A stretch of 64,000 nucleotides of DNA from Amycolatopsis suaedae (GCF_004214935.1 NZ_SFCC01000001.1:434001-498000), one strand, 5' to 3'. Positions 26,576 through 36,510 are shown, counted from the first letter of the stretch. The notes: a model not told the origin generated them from the sequence alone. Program-made: numbers and translations.

Positions 26576-28855
26576 ATGAATTACGTGAAGGACCTGGCCA
26601 CGACCAGGGCCGCGGACGCGGAGTCCGCCGGCGGCAAGGCCGCCAACCTCGGCGAGCTGATCGGCGGAGGATTCGCCGTGCCTGCCGGTTTCGTCGTGAG
26701 CCGGGACGCCTATCTCGCCTCGCTCGACGAGGCCGGCGTCCGGGCCGAGGTAGCCCGGTTGCACGCCGAGGCGCGCGAGGCGGCGGGCGAACCGGATCGG
26801 CTGGCGGACTACTGCGACCGCCTGCGGGACCTGGTGCGCAAGGCCGGCCTCGCCCCGCGGGTACGGGACGCGGTTGTCGCCGCCTATCAGGAGCTGGGTT
26901 CGTCGCAGCCGGTCGCCGTCCGCTCCTCGGCGACGGGGGAGGACGGGGCGGAGGCGTCCTTCGCGGGAATGAACGCGAGCTTCACCAACGTGTGGGGTGA
27001 TCACGCCCTGACCGCACGGGTGCTCGACTGCTGGATGTCGCTGTTCTCACCACGGGTCATCGCCTACCGTGCCAGCCGGGGTTTCACCGCCGAACCGGCG
27101 ATCGCCGTCGTCGTGCAGTGCATGGTCACCGCTGAGCGCTCCGGGGTCGTCTTCACCGCCGACCCGCGCACCGGCGACCGCGACCGGCTGGTCATCGAGG
27201 CGGTGTTCGGCCAGGGCGAGGCGGTGGTGTCCGGCGCGGTGGAACCGGACACCTACGTCGTAGCGAAGGACGCGCTCACCATCGTGAGCGCCCGGGTCGG
27301 CAGCCAGGCGCACAAGATCGTGGCCGGTGCCGCCGGTGGCGACGAGACGGTCGCGCTGCCACCGGGCCGTGGGCGGCGCCGTGTCCTGGACGACGCCCTG
27401 CTGCTGGAGCTGGCGCGCACGGCCAGCCGGGTGGAGGACCACTTCGGCTGCCCTCAGGACATCGAGTTCGCCATTGCCGCGCACGACCGGGTCTGGCTGG
27501 TGCAATCGCGCCCGGTCACCACCCTGCCGGCTGCCAGGACGTCGGACTCCGGTGTGCTGGTGTCCGGTCTGGCCGCCTCGCCGGGGCGTGGCAGCGGTGC
27601 GGTGCGGGTCCTGCACGACCCGGCGGAGGCGGCCGCGCTGCGGGACGGCGAGGTGCTGGTGGCGCCGATGACCAGTCCGGACTGGGTTCCGGCGATCCGC
27701 AAGGCGGTGGCGCTGGTCACCGATCACGGTGGGATGACCTGCCATGCCGCGGTGGTGGCCCGTGAACTCGGGGTTCCGTGCGTCGTGGGTACCGGAGACG
27801 CCACCAGGGTGCTCGCCGACCGCGCGACGGTGACTGTGGACGGAACCGCCGGCGAGGTACGGGCCGGCGGGGATCGCACGCCCGTGCGCACCGATCCGGC
27901 GGCGGCCCCCGCGCCGCGGACGACCGAGACCCTGGGCACCCGGCTGTACGTCAACCTGGCGATGCCGGACGCCGCCGAGGCCGTCGCGGCCTTGCCCGTG
28001 GACGGGGTCGGCCTGCTGCGTGCGGAGTTCCTGCTGACCCAGGCGCTGGACGGACGGCACCCGAGGGAGGTCGTCGCGAGCGGCGGCGAGGAGGATTTCG
28101 TCGGCGCGATGGCCACCTCGATCGGCCGGATCGCTTCGGCGTTCTCACCACGACCGGTGGTCTACCGCGCCACGGATCTGCGCAGCAACGAGTTCCGTGG
28201 CCTGGTCGGCGGGGAACGCCACGAACCGGGGGAGAGCAACCCCATGATCGGCTACCGCGGCTGCTTCCGCTACGTGCGGGAGGCGGATCTGTTCGCGCTG
28301 GAGCTGCGGGCGCTGGCGCGGGTCCGCGAGCAGAACCCCAATCTCCACCTGATGATCCCGTTCGTCCGAACCCGGTGGGAGTTGGAGAGCTGCCTGGAGC
28401 TGGTGGACGCCAGTCCGCTGGGACGGCAGCGCGGGTTGCACCGGTGGGTCATGGCGGAGGTGCCGTCGGTGGTGCACTGGCTGCCCGAGTACGTGGGGCT
28501 CGGCATCGACGGGGTGTCGATCGGCAGTAACGACCTGACGCAGCTGATTCTCGGCGTGGACCGGGATTCGGCGGTTTGTGCGCCGTTGTTCGACGAGTCC
28601 GACCCTGCCGTGCTCGACGCCATCGGACGCATCGTCGGCACGGCGAGGGAACTGGGCATCACCTCGTCGCTGTGTGGCCAGGCGCCGTCGAACAACCCCG
28701 ACTTCGCCGAACACCTCGTGCGGTTCGGGATCACCTCGATCTCCGTCAACCCCGACGCCGTCGAGGCCGCGAGGTCCGCCATCGGCGCGGCGGAGCGTCG
28801 TCTGCTGCTGGGCGCGGCGCGTCCGGCGCCCAGCCGGGAGAGGAGCCGGCGATGA
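26576..28855 (+). CDS. ppsA: phosphoenolpyruvate synthase (pyruvate, water dikinase)
   Basis: 759 residues with three domains. The N-terminal ATP-grasp ([58 protein letters not shown]) is followed by the swivelling phosphohistidine domain with His390 in [14 protein letters not shown]. The C-terminal PEP/pyruvate barrel has [26 protein letters not shown] and the catalytic Cys in SLCGQAPS. It converts pyruvate and ATP to PEP, AMP and phosphate. The DosR-like box upstream suggests a role in carbon balance during hypoxia. It overlaps the next gene by 4 nt. Confidence 0.88.
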   Translation: MNYVKDLATTRAADAESAGGKAANLGELIGGGFAVPAGFVVSRDAYLASLDEAGVRAEVARLHAEAREAAGEPDRLADYCDRLRDLVRKAGLAPRVRDAVVAAYQELGSSQPVAVRSSATGEDGAEASFAGMNASFTNVWGDHALTARVLDCWMSLFSPRVIAYRASRGFTAEPAIAVVVQCMVTAERSGVVFTADPRTGDRDRLVIEAVFGQGEAVVSGAVEPDTYVVAKDALTIVSARVGSQAHKIVAGAAGGDETVALPPGRGRRRVLDDALLLELARTASRVEDHFGCPQDIEFAIAAHDRVWLVQSRPVTTLPAARTSDSGVLVSGLAASPGRGSGAVRVLHDPAEAAALRDGEVLVAPMTSPDWVPAIRKAVALVTDHGGMTCHAAVVARELGVPCVVGTGDATRVLADRATVTVDGTAGEVRAGGDRTPVRTDPAAAPAPRTTETLGTRLYVNLAMPDAAEAVAALPVDGVGLLRAEFLLTQALDGRHPREVVASGGEEDFVGAMATSIGRIASAFSPRPVVYRATDLRSNEFRGLVGGERHEPGESNPMIGYRGCFRYVREADLFALELRALARVREQNPNLHLMIPFVRTRWELESCLELVDASPLGRQRGLHRWVMAEVPSVVHWLPEYVGLGIDGVSIGSNDLTQLILGVDRDSAVCAPLFDESDPAVLDAIGRIVGTARELGITSSLCGQAPSNNPDFAEHLVRFGITSISVNPDAVEAARSAIGAAERRLLLGAARPAPSRERSRR

Positions 28856-29331
28856 GGTACTCCGACGAGATCCGGGACGCCCGGTCCGGGCTGGACGCCG
28901 GACGGCTGTGGGCGGGTGGCGCGGCCAGCGCCTGTGTGGCCGCGCTGACCGCGGTGGTCGGCATCCTGGCGGCCCGCGGCCTGCTGCACATCCCCGTGCT
29001 GGCGCCGCGAGGCCATGGCGCGTGGGGTGGCGCGGGCACCGTGGCCTACGCGCTGGCCTCGGCCGCCATCGCACTCGCGGCCACGGCGGTACTGCATCTG
29101 CTGTTGCTCACCGCGCCCCGTGCGCGCCTGTTCTTCGCCTGGATCATGGTGCTGCTCACCGCGATCGCCGCGGTCGTCCCGCTCAGCCTGCCGGTCGACC
29201 TGGAACCGAGGCTGGCCACCGCCGTGCTGAACGTGGCCATCGGGCTCGCGGTGACCCTGACCCTGTCCGGCGTCGCCTCCGTCGCGGTCCGTTCCGACGA
29301 CCGCGCGCGTGAGTTCTACCTCGACGAGTGA
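28852..29331 (+). CDS. four-helix membrane protein (DUF6069-like)
   Basis: 159 residues with four hydrophobic segments (for example [20 protein letters not shown] and [21 protein letters not shown]). It resembles DUF6069 membrane proteins from memory; the function is unknown. It is ATGA-coupled to ppsA and followed 43 bp later by a USP gene, so it belongs to this operon. Confidence 0.65.
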   Translation: MRYSDEIRDARSGLDAGRLWAGGAASACVAALTAVVGILAARGLLHIPVLAPRGHGAWGGAGTVAYALASAAIALAATAVLHLLLLTAPRARLFFAWIMVLLTAIAAVVPLSLPVDLEPRLATAVLNVAIGLAVTLTLSGVASVAVRSDDRAREFYLDE

Positions 29332-29374
29332 GCCATCACGCCGCCGGAACGCGGCGGCAGGAAAGGAATGTGTC

Positions 29375-30397
29375 ATGGATTCAGCCAGGGGCCTGCGCGG
29401 CTATCTCGCTTCGCAGCTGTACGTCACGATGCGGCCCGAGGAGCCGCCGGCGCCGGCGCGGGAACCGGCCGTCCCGGCGAAGCCGGTCGTCGCGGGCGTC
29501 GACGGTTCGACCGGCGGGCGGTCGGCCGCGGCCTGGGCGGCCCGTGAGGCGGCCCGGCGCGGCGTGGGCCTGCGGCTGGTACATGCCTGCCTGCTGCCCG
29601 GCCTGACCGGCCAAGGGCCGGACGCGACGGCGACCGAGGTGACGAACACGTGGCTGGCCGACGCCGCCGCGGTGGCCGAGGCCGCCGCCCCCGGCGTGCC
29701 GATCACGAAAATCGTGATCGAAGGGGAGGCCGGGCCGGTCCTGCGCCAGGAGTCGGAGTCCGCGGCGCTGGTGGTCGTCGGTTCCCGCGGGTTGAGCGCG
29801 CTCGGCAGGCTGGTGGTGGGCTCGGTGGCCACGACACTCGCCCTGCACGGCGGTTGCCCTGTGGTCGTGGCGAGGACCGAGCCCGATCCGGAGGGGCCGG
29901 TCGTCGTGGGCGTGGAGTGCGCGCCGGAGGGCGAGGACGCCGTGTCCTGCGCGTTCGACCACGCGGCACGGGCCGGAGCGCCGCTGGTGGCAGTGCGTAC
30001 GTGGCGTGACCCGCTGGCCGAGGCCTGGTCCGGTGTTCCGTCCACAGTGGACATCGAAGTGGTGGAGCGCGCCGAGCACGAAGCCCTCCTCGACTACCTG
30101 CGGCCCTGGCTGCTCCGGCACCCGGAGGTGGACGTGACGGCCAGGGTGATGCGGTCCGCGAGTCCCGCGGACGGCCTGCTTCGTGCGGCGAAGGGCGCGC
30201 GGCTACTGGTCGTCGGGTCGCACGGGCGCGGTCTGCTCACGGGCGCTCTGCTCGGCTCGACGAGCCGCGCGGTGATGCACCACGCCGAGTGCCCGGTGGC
30301 TGTCGTCCGTCCGCCGGCCGTGGCCGGGAACGAGAGGGCCAAGGTCCCCGGCCGGGGTGACCAACGCTCGTCGTCCCGCTCGCCCGCATGCCGTTGA
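29375..30397 (+). CDS. universal stress protein, two UspA domains
   Basis: 340 residues. A ~35-residue proline-rich N-terminal extension precedes domain 1 (VVAGVDGSTGGRSAAAWAA; loop VVVGSRGLSALGRLVVGSVATT). Domain 2 has VVVGVECAPEGEDAV and the intact ATP loop [22 protein letters not shown]. The ATG has gaaagga upstream. It is probably read through from the ppsA operon. The C-terminal tail, basic and Ser-rich, contains the next DosR-like box in its coding sequence. Confidence 0.83.
   Translation: MDSARGLRGYLASQLYVTMRPEEPPAPAREPAVPAKPVVAGVDGSTGGRSAAAWAAREAARRGVGLRLVHACLLPGLTGQGPDATATEVTNTWLADAAAVAEAAAPGVPITKIVIEGEAGPVLRQESESAALVVVGSRGLSALGRLVVGSVATTLALHGGCPVVVARTEPDPEGPVVVGVECAPEGEDAVSCAFDHAARAGAPLVAVRTWRDPLAEAWSGVPSTVDIEVVERAEHEALLDYLRPWLLRHPEVDVTARVMRSASPADGLLRAAKGARLLVVGSHGRGLLTGALLGSTSRAVMHHAECPVAVVRPPAVAGNERAKVPGRGDQRSSSRSPACR
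30335..30348 (+). promoter_or_regulatory. DosR-like box 3
   Basis: AGGGCC-AA-GGTCCC, 79 bp before the next USP gene and inside the last codons of the preceding one. The left half is weaker. Confidence 0.5.
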
Positions 30398-30427
30398 CTC
30401 GACGGTGACCAGGACAAGGACAGAGGA

Positions 30428-31336
30428 GTGAGTCCGTTGGCAGCAAACACGTCCGGCGAGATCGTCGTCGGCATCGACGGTTCGGAAGAAGCTCTGGCTG
30501 CCGTCCGCTGGGCAGCGGCTATCGCCGCCGGACGGCACCGGCGGCTGGTGCTGGTCCACGTGGTGGACGACCTGCTCGGCTACCACCGCGCGCTTCCGCT
30601 GCGGGAGAACATGCACGAGGCCATGCGCGAGCGCGGCCACCGGCTGCTGGGGCACGCCAGGGACGCCGCGCGCGAGGTCGCGCCGGACGTCGAGATCGCC
30701 ACCCGGCTGCGGTGGGACACCGTGCCCGCCGTTCTGCTGGGGGAGGCGGCGTCCGCGGCCCTGCTGGTGCTCGGCACCCCGCAACTGCGGCCGCTGGGCA
30801 GGATCCTGGTCGGTTCGGTCACCACGGCCCTGGCCGCGCACGCGCCCTGCCCGGTGGCGGTGGTCCGGACGCACACCGGGGAGCAGGCGCCGCCTGCGAC
30901 CGGCCCGGTGGTGGTCGGCGTCGACGGGTCCGCGGCCAGCGAACACGCCGTCGAGCTGGCGTTCCAGGAGGCGTCGTGGCGTGGTGCGCCGCTGGTGGCC
31001 CTGCACACCTGGAACGACGAGTTCCTCGCCGCGGTGTTCGCCGAGACCGGCTGGGAGCTGGACCGCCCGGAGGTGGAGGAACACGAGCGGGAACTGCTGG
31101 CGCAGCGGTTGGCCGGCTGGCAGGAGAAGTACCCGGACGTCACGGTGCACCGGCTGGTCACCCGCGGGCGCCCGGCCGACCGGCTGCTGGAACAGGCCGA
31201 GTCCGCGCAACTGCTGGTGGTCGGCAGCCGCGGCCGGGGCGGCTTCACCGGCATGGTGCTCGGGTCGACGAGCCAGGCCGTGATGGCGCACGCCCGGTGC
31301 CCGGTGATCGTGGCCCGGCGCGGCGAGCCGGACTGA
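30428..31336 (+). CDS. universal stress protein, two UspA domains
   Basis: 302 residues. Domain 1: IVVGIDGSEEALAAVRWA and GTPQLRPLGRILVGSVTTAL, lacking the canonical glycine after VLGT. Domain 2: VVVGVDGSAASEHAVELA with the full ATP loop [22 protein letters not shown]. The GTG start has agagga 5 nt upstream. It is followed by palindrome A, so it probably forms its own unit behind box 3. Confidence 0.85.
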   Translation: MSPLAANTSGEIVVGIDGSEEALAAVRWAAAIAAGRHRRLVLVHVVDDLLGYHRALPLRENMHEAMRERGHRLLGHARDAAREVAPDVEIATRLRWDTVPAVLLGEAASAALLVLGTPQLRPLGRILVGSVTTALAAHAPCPVAVVRTHTGEQAPPATGPVVVGVDGSAASEHAVELAFQEASWRGAPLVALHTWNDEFLAAVFAETGWELDRPEVEEHERELLAQRLAGWQEKYPDVTVHRLVTRGRPADRLLEQAESAQLLVVGSRGRGGFTGMVLGSTSQAVMAHARCPVIVARRGEPD

Positions 31337-31370
31337 ACGGCTCGGACGTCGCGGACGGCAACGTCCGGGT

Positions 31371-31425
31371 GCGCATGAAGGCCACCTTCATCCCGCCAGA
31401 CGGGATGAAGGTGGCCTTCATGCGC
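31371..31425. terminator. palindrome A (family of four)
   Basis: A perfect 25-bp stem with a 5-nt loop (CCAGA). The core of each arm, TGAAGGCCACCTTCA, is itself a 6-3-6 inverted repeat. It lies 34 bp after a USP stop and is probably a terminator. Confidence 0.8.
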
Positions 31426-31474
31426 TGGGGGCGTCGGGGATGACGAGCGCGGCGTGGGAGTGCGGGGACGAACA

Positions 31475-31488
31475 GGGCAGAAGGTCCT
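31475..31488 (+). promoter_or_regulatory. DosR-like box 4 (distal)
   Basis: GGGCAG-AA-GGTCCT, 90 bp before the second P-type ATPase gene. It forms a tandem pair with the next box, 34 bp centre to centre. Confidence 0.5.
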
Positions 31489-31508
31489 CTGTCGCCGGCT
31501 CCTGACGG

Positions 31509-31522
31509 GGAAGTAGGTCCCC
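31509..31522 (+). promoter_or_regulatory. DosR-like box 5 (proximal)
   Basis: GGGAAG-TA-GGTCCC, 56 bp before the ATPase start. The right half matches the consensus exactly. Confidence 0.6.
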
Positions 31523-31578
31523 CGGCGCGAGTGCGTTGCGCTCTGCTCGGCGGCGGGCCGGCTGACGACGATCGCGGT

Positions 31579-34245
31579 ATGACTTCTGCTGCCCCGGTGA
31601 GTGAGCAGGCCGGGCTGTCCCCGGCCGCTGCCGCGGAGCGCCTGCGCCGCGACGGCCCCAACAGATTGCCCCCGCCGAGCCGGCCGCACCCGTTGCTGGT
31701 CTTCGGTGGTCAGCTCGTCCACTTCTTCGCGCTCATGCTGTGGGCCGCGGCCGTGCTGGCTGTGATCGCGGGCATGCCGGCCCTGGCCATCGCCATCGCG
31801 GTGGTGGTGTTGCTGAACGGCGCGTTCTCCTTCGCTCAGGAGTACCGGGCCGACCGGGCCGCCGAGCGCCTGCGGGATCTCCTGCCGTTGCGTGCCACGG
31901 TCCGGCGCGGTGGCCGGGTGTCCGTCGTCGACGCGGTGGAGCTGGTCGTCGGCGATCTGGTGTTGCTGGAGGCGGGGGACCGGATCTGCGCAGACGCCAC
32001 GTTGCAGGATGGCGGCGGCGTCGCCGTCGATCAATCCCTGCTCACCGGGGAGAGCCTGCCCGCCCGGCTCGACGGGGGCGACCCGGTCCTCGCCGGTACC
32101 TACGTGACCGAGGGGCACGCGGCGGCGCTGGTCACGGCGACCGGTGCGGACACCCGGCTGGCCGGGATCGCGGCGATCACCGAGCAGGCCCGCCGCCCAC
32201 GCAGTCCGCTCGCGAAGCAGCTGCACAGGGTGGTGCGGATCGTGGCGCTGATCGCCGTGGTGGTCGGCGTGCTGTTCTTCCTCGCGTCGCTGGGCCTGGG
32301 ACAGTCGGGGACGGACAGCCTGCTGTTCGCGATCGGTGTCACCGTCGCGCTCGTCCCCGAGGGGCTGTTGCCGACCGTCACGCTGTCACTGGCGAGAGCG
32401 GCCCAGAAGATGGCGGCCCGCAGGGCGCTGGTCCGCCGGCTGGAGTCGGTGGAGACGCTCGGCGCCACGACCTTCATCTGCACCGACAAGACCGGAACGC
32501 TGACCCGCAACGAGATGTCCGTGGTCACGGTGTGGACGCCGCACGGCGACGTCCGGGTCGAGGGCGAGGGATACCTGCCCGAGGGGACGTTGCAGGGCGC
32601 ACCGGCCGCGGTCGCCGCTGCCACAGCGCTCGCCGACAGCGCCGCGCGGTGTTCGCCCGATGCCCGGGTCGCCGAACGATCCGGCCGGTGGATGCCGGTG
32701 GGTGACCCGATGGAGGCCGCGCTGCACGTACTGGCGGCCAGGGCGGGCGTACCGGAGCGGCCTGGCGTGGTGAGACGGTTCCCGTTCGACCCCCGGCGGC
32801 GGCGTTCGTCGGTGCTCGACCGGGACGGTGTGCACGTCACCGGTGCTCCGGATTCGGTACTGCCCCGTTGCCCGGGGGACCTCACGGCGGCCGAACAGGC
32901 GGTCACGGCGCTGAGCGAGCGGGGCCTGCGGGTACTCGCTGTGGCCCGCCGGGCCGCACCGACCGCACCGGTGAGCGCCGACGATGCCGAGCGGGACCTG
33001 GAGCTGCTCGGGCTGGTCGGGCTGCAGGACCCGCCGCGTGCGGACGTCGCCGGCGCGATCCGCGCCTGCCGCACCGCGGGGATCCGGCTGGCCATGGTCA
33101 CCGGCGACCACCCCCGTACCGCCGCCGCGATCGCCGCCCAGGTGGGGCTGCTCGGTCCGCGGCGGCTGGTCGTCGAGGGCAGGGACCTGCCCGCCGACGA
33201 CACCGCGCTGGCCGACCTGCTGGAGACCGACGGCGTGGTGGTCGCGCGGGTCGCGCCCGAGGAGAAGCTGCGGATCGCCCGGGTCCTCCAGGCCAGGGGG
33301 CATGTCGTCGCCATGACCGGTGACGGCGTGAACGACGGCCCGGCGCTACGCGCCGCCGACATCGGCGTCGCCATGGGGGCTTCGGGCAGCGACGTCGCGC
33401 GAGAGGCCGCCGACGTGGTCCTGCTGGACGACAGGTTCAGCACGATCGTGGCAGCCGTGGAACTGGGGAGCGCGACCTTCGCCAACATCCGCCGGTTCCT
33501 GACCTACCACCTGACCGACAACGTCGCCGAACTCGTGCCGTTCGCCGTCTGGGCGCTGTCCGGCGGCCAGATCCCGCTGGCCATCACCGTGTTGCAGGTG
33601 CTGGCCATCGACATCGGCACCGATCTGCTGCCGGCCCTCGCGCTCGGCGCCGAACCGCCCAACCCGCGTACGATGCGTGGCCCCGCCCGCACCGGCAACC
33701 TCATCGACGGCAGGCTGCTGCGCCGGGCCTTCGCCGTTCTCGGGCCGGCCGAGGCGGCCTTCGCCATGCTGGCGTTCCTGCTGGTGCTGTTCTCGGGAGG
33801 CTGGAGCTGGGGCGCCCCGGTCGACGCCGGCCTGCTGGCCACCGCGTCAGGTACCGCTTTCACCGCCATCGTCCTGGGGCAGCTGGGCAACGCCCTGTCC
33901 TGCCGCAGCGAGAGCCGGTGGATCGGACGGACGGGCCTGCGGGGAAACCCCCTGCTGTGGTACGCGGTCGCCGTCGAACTCGCCCTGTTGCCGGTCTTCC
34001 TCCTGCTGCCGCCACTGCCCGAACTGCTCGGCGGCGACCTGCCGTCACCGCTGGGGTGGGTGCTGGCCATGGCGACCGTGCCCGTGGTCTGGCTGGCCGA
34101 CACGCTGCACAAGGCCCTGCGGGCCAGAGGCCCAAAGACCCCCGGAGCGTGGACGCCGGGCTCTGCCCGGCAGCGGGGTTCCGCGACGACAGTGGTCAGT
34201 GGAACCGGCGCACGGCAGCCGGGCGGTAGTGCGGAAGGAACCTGA
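31579..34245 (+). CDS. P-type cation ATPase (P2-type, Na/K-like M4)
   Basis: 888 residues with the actuator LLTGESLPAR, phosphorylated Asp303 in CTDKTGTLTRNEM and the hinge MTGDGVNDGPALRAADIGVAMG. M4 reads ALVPEGLLPTVTLSLARAAQKM, followed by ALVRRLESVETLGATT, the pattern of Na+/K+-ATPase-like (P2C-related) pumps rather than of the Ca2+-type pump at 22.7 kb. It therefore probably moves a monovalent or different cation. It is first in an operon with a nitroreductase, a USP and a small protein, behind two DosR-like boxes. Confidence 0.85.
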   Translation: MTSAAPVSEQAGLSPAAAAERLRRDGPNRLPPPSRPHPLLVFGGQLVHFFALMLWAAAVLAVIAGMPALAIAIAVVVLLNGAFSFAQEYRADRAAERLRDLLPLRATVRRGGRVSVVDAVELVVGDLVLLEAGDRICADATLQDGGGVAVDQSLLTGESLPARLDGGDPVLAGTYVTEGHAAALVTATGADTRLAGIAAITEQARRPRSPLAKQLHRVVRIVALIAVVVGVLFFLASLGLGQSGTDSLLFAIGVTVALVPEGLLPTVTLSLARAAQKMAARRALVRRLESVETLGATTFICTDKTGTLTRNEMSVVTVWTPHGDVRVEGEGYLPEGTLQGAPAAVAAATALADSAARCSPDARVAERSGRWMPVGDPMEAALHVLAARAGVPERPGVVRRFPFDPRRRRSSVLDRDGVHVTGAPDSVLPRCPGDLTAAEQAVTALSERGLRVLAVARRAAPTAPVSADDAERDLELLGLVGLQDPPRADVAGAIRACRTAGIRLAMVTGDHPRTAAAIAAQVGLLGPRRLVVEGRDLPADDTALADLLETDGVVVARVAPEEKLRIARVLQARGHVVAMTGDGVNDGPALRAADIGVAMGASGSDVAREAADVVLLDDRFSTIVAAVELGSATFANIRRFLTYHLTDNVAELVPFAVWALSGGQIPLAITVLQVLAIDIGTDLLPALALGAEPPNPRTMRGPARTGNLIDGRLLRRAFAVLGPAEAAFAMLAFLLVLFSGGWSWGAPVDAGLLATASGTAFTAIVLGQLGNALSCRSESRWIGRTGLRGNPLLWYAVAVELALLPVFLLLPPLPELLGGDLPSPLGWVLAMATVPVVWLADTLHKALRARGPKTPGAWTPGSARQRGSATTVVSGTGARQPGGSAEGT

Positions 34246-34246
34246 T

Positions 34247-35185
34247 ATGAGCTGGTCGAGTGTGGAGACCGCCGCGGTAGCCAGGGCGGTGAGCAAGGCG
34301 CCGTCGGTGCACAACACGCAGCCTTGGGCGCTGGAGTTCCACCCCGGCCGGGTTGACCTGTACGAGGTGCCCGCGCGTGGGCTGCCACAGCACGATCCGG
34401 ACGGACGTGATCGGCTGATCTCGTGTGGTGCGGCACTGACGAACCTGCGGCTGGCGGTGCGAACCCTGGGCCGGGCGACCGAGGTCGAACTTCCCACCGG
34501 TGGTCAGCAGGCCGGGCTACTGGCCCGGGTGAACGTCGGGGAATCGCTGTTGCCCTCCGACGACGAGGTGGCCCTCTACGCGGCGATCTTCCGCCGGCGC
34601 AGTCACCGGGCCCCGTTCCGGTTGCGCCCGGTGAGCCGGCGCTCGTTGCGTGCCCTGGCCAGGACAGCTGGCCAGGTGGACACCGAGGCGCGGCTGATCG
34701 ATCCCCGGACGGAGGCCGAACCACTGGCCGAACTGCTCGGCTACGCCGCATCGACGTTCCGGGACCAGCGCGGGTACCAACGTGAACTGGCCGCGCTGGC
34801 CGGCGGCTTCCCCGAACCGCTGCCCCGGGAATCGACGCTGCCGTGGGGCGGACTGGTCCGCGGCGACACCCACCTGCCGCACCCGTTCACGCTGACCGAC
34901 CGGCTCGCCAGGGAGGCGATGCTGCTGGTCGTCACCGTGGACGACAACTGGCGCGACCACGTGCTAGCCGGAGCGGCGCTGGAGCGGATCTGGCTCAACG
35001 CGGTGGCACGCGGGCTGGTCGCCTCGGTGGTGACCCAGCCGTTGCACCTGCACGAAGTGCGCTCAGGACTTATCGAACGACTCGACCTCGCCGGCTTTCC
35101 CCAGGCTCTGCTGCGTGTCGGCCATCCGGTCACCCAGCAGGCCACCGCCGGTACCCCCCTCGAATACCAGGAGGAGATCCGATGA
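34247..35185 (+). CDS. Acg-family nitroreductase-like protein
   Basis: 312 residues. The N-terminal KAPSVHNTQPWALEF and SCGAALTNLRLAVRTLG motifs are those of the Acg group (M. tuberculosis Rv2032, Rv3127, Rv3131), all DosR-regulated FMN-binding nitroreductase homologues thought to sequester flavin. The FRRRSHRAPFR block follows. It starts 1 bp after the ATPase stop and overlaps the next USP by 4 nt. The enzymatic activity is uncertain; known Acg lacks normal nitroreductase activity. Confidence 0.83.
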   Translation: MSWSSVETAAVARAVSKAPSVHNTQPWALEFHPGRVDLYEVPARGLPQHDPDGRDRLISCGAALTNLRLAVRTLGRATEVELPTGGQQAGLLARVNVGESLLPSDDEVALYAAIFRRRSHRAPFRLRPVSRRSLRALARTAGQVDTEARLIDPRTEAEPLAELLGYAASTFRDQRGYQRELAALAGGFPEPLPRESTLPWGGLVRGDTHLPHPFTLTDRLAREAMLLVVTVDDNWRDHVLAGAALERIWLNAVARGLVASVVTQPLHLHEVRSGLIERLDLAGFPQALLRVGHPVTQQATAGTPLEYQEEIR

Positions 35186-36084
35186 ACAGCACGGAGAACA
35201 GGCCGGCCGTCGTGGTCGGTGTCGACGGGTCGGAGCAGGCCCTGCACGCGGTCCGCTGGGCCGCGTGCGAGGCCGTCCGGCGCGCGGTGCCGCTGCGGCT
35301 GTTCCACGCCTGCTACGTGCCACCGGCCACCTACGTACCGGTGGCCCTGCCCCGTTCCTACGCGGACGCGGTGGCCGAGCAGGGGCGAGCGCTGCTGGCC
35401 AGGGCCGAAGAGGTCGCGGTGGAGGCAGCACCCGGCGTCGAGACGCGACGGGAGCTGCGCAGCGGGGTCGCTGCCGGCCTGCTCGTCCACGAGTCCAAGG
35501 AAGCGGCTCTGATCGTGCTGGGCTCACGTGGCCTGGGCGGTTTCACCGGCCTGCTGGTCGGCTCGGTCGCGGTCGAGGTGGCCAGGCACGGGCACTGCCC
35601 CGTGGTCGTGGTGCGCGGCAAGAAGGTTGAGGACGTCCCGCCCACGACCGGACCGGTCGTGGTCGGCGTCGACGGTTCGCCGGTCAGCGACGCGGCGGTC
35701 GGCTATGCCTTCGAGGCCGCCTCGGCCCGCGGGGTGCCGTTGATCGCGGTGCACGTGTGGAACGACGTCACGCTGGATCAGGGCTGGGCGCTGATGCCGA
35801 TCAGCATCGACTACGAGCAGATCGCGGCCGAACAGGCCCGGTTGCTCCGGGAGAACCTGGCCGGGTGGCGGGAGAAGTTCCCCGGCGTCGAGGTCGTCGA
35901 ACGGGTTGACCGTGACCGGCCCGCGCGGGCGCTGCTGCGGCACGCCGCCGGTGCCCAGCTGCTGGTCGTCGGCTCGCACGGAATGGGTGGTTTCGCCGGC
36001 ATGGTCCTGGGTTCGGTCAGCCAGGCCGCGTTGCACCACAGCCCCTGCCCGGTCGCTGTCATCCGGCCCGAGCCGGCCACCTGA
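35182..36084 (+). CDS. universal stress protein, two UspA domains
   Basis: 300 residues with both ATP-binding loops intact: VLGSRGLGGFTGLLVGSVAVEV in domain 1 and VVGSHGMGGFAGMVLGSVSQAAL in domain 2; each domain begins VVVGVDGS. It is coupled to the nitroreductase by an ATGA overlap. It served as the reference paralogue for judging the frameshift in the copy at 43.3 kb. Confidence 0.88.
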   Translation: MNSTENRPAVVVGVDGSEQALHAVRWAACEAVRRAVPLRLFHACYVPPATYVPVALPRSYADAVAEQGRALLARAEEVAVEAAPGVETRRELRSGVAAGLLVHESKEAALIVLGSRGLGGFTGLLVGSVAVEVARHGHCPVVVVRGKKVEDVPPTTGPVVVGVDGSPVSDAAVGYAFEAASARGVPLIAVHVWNDVTLDQGWALMPISIDYEQIAAEQARLLRENLAGWREKFPGVEVVERVDRDRPARALLRHAAGAQLLVVGSHGMGGFAGMVLGSVSQAALHHSPCPVAVIRPEPAT

Positions 36085-36108
36085 GCGTCGACGAGGAAGG
36101 AGATCGCC

Positions 36109-36510
36109 ATGCGAGTACTGGTGACCGAAGGCAGGTTCGGCGACGCCGACCCCCTGATCACCCGGCTGCGTGCGGGTGGGTGCGAGGTGAGCGTGTGCCA
36201 TTACCGCGCCGGTATCTGCCAGGCGCTGGCGCCCGGCGGACGCTGCCCGCTCGACCATCCCGGCGGGGTGGCGCTCACCGTCGACGTGCGCGGGCCCGGT
36301 GCCGACCTGACCGCCCGCGAGTTCGGGGTGATCTGCGCACTGCGGGAACGCGTCCCGGTCGCGGTCGTCCCGGCCGGTCCCGGTGGTGAGACCGAGGCAC
36401 CTGCCGGTTTGGAGGGCAGGGTCACCGTCACCACGGCCGACGAGGTCGTCGACGCCTGCACCAGTGCCCTGCGTACGGCCGCGTCGCGGGCCGGAACACC
36501 GTCGGAGTGA
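36109..36510 (+). CDS. hypothetical protein, Cys-containing
   Basis: 133 residues, not recognised. It has an alternating strand-helix pattern like a receiver or Rossmann half-fold (MRVLVTEGRFGDADPLITRLRAGG; VPVAVVPAG) and three cysteines in CHYRAGICQALAPGGRCPLDH plus a fourth in VICALRE, which could bind metal or respond to redox state. It has a strong ribosome-binding site (aggaaggag). It is the last gene of the ATPase-nitroreductase-USP operon, followed by palindrome B. Confidence 0.65.
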   Translation: MRVLVTEGRFGDADPLITRLRAGGCEVSVCHYRAGICQALAPGGRCPLDHPGGVALTVDVRGPGADLTAREFGVICALRERVPVAVVPAGPGGETEAPAGLEGRVTVTTADEVVDACTSALRTAASRAGTPSE

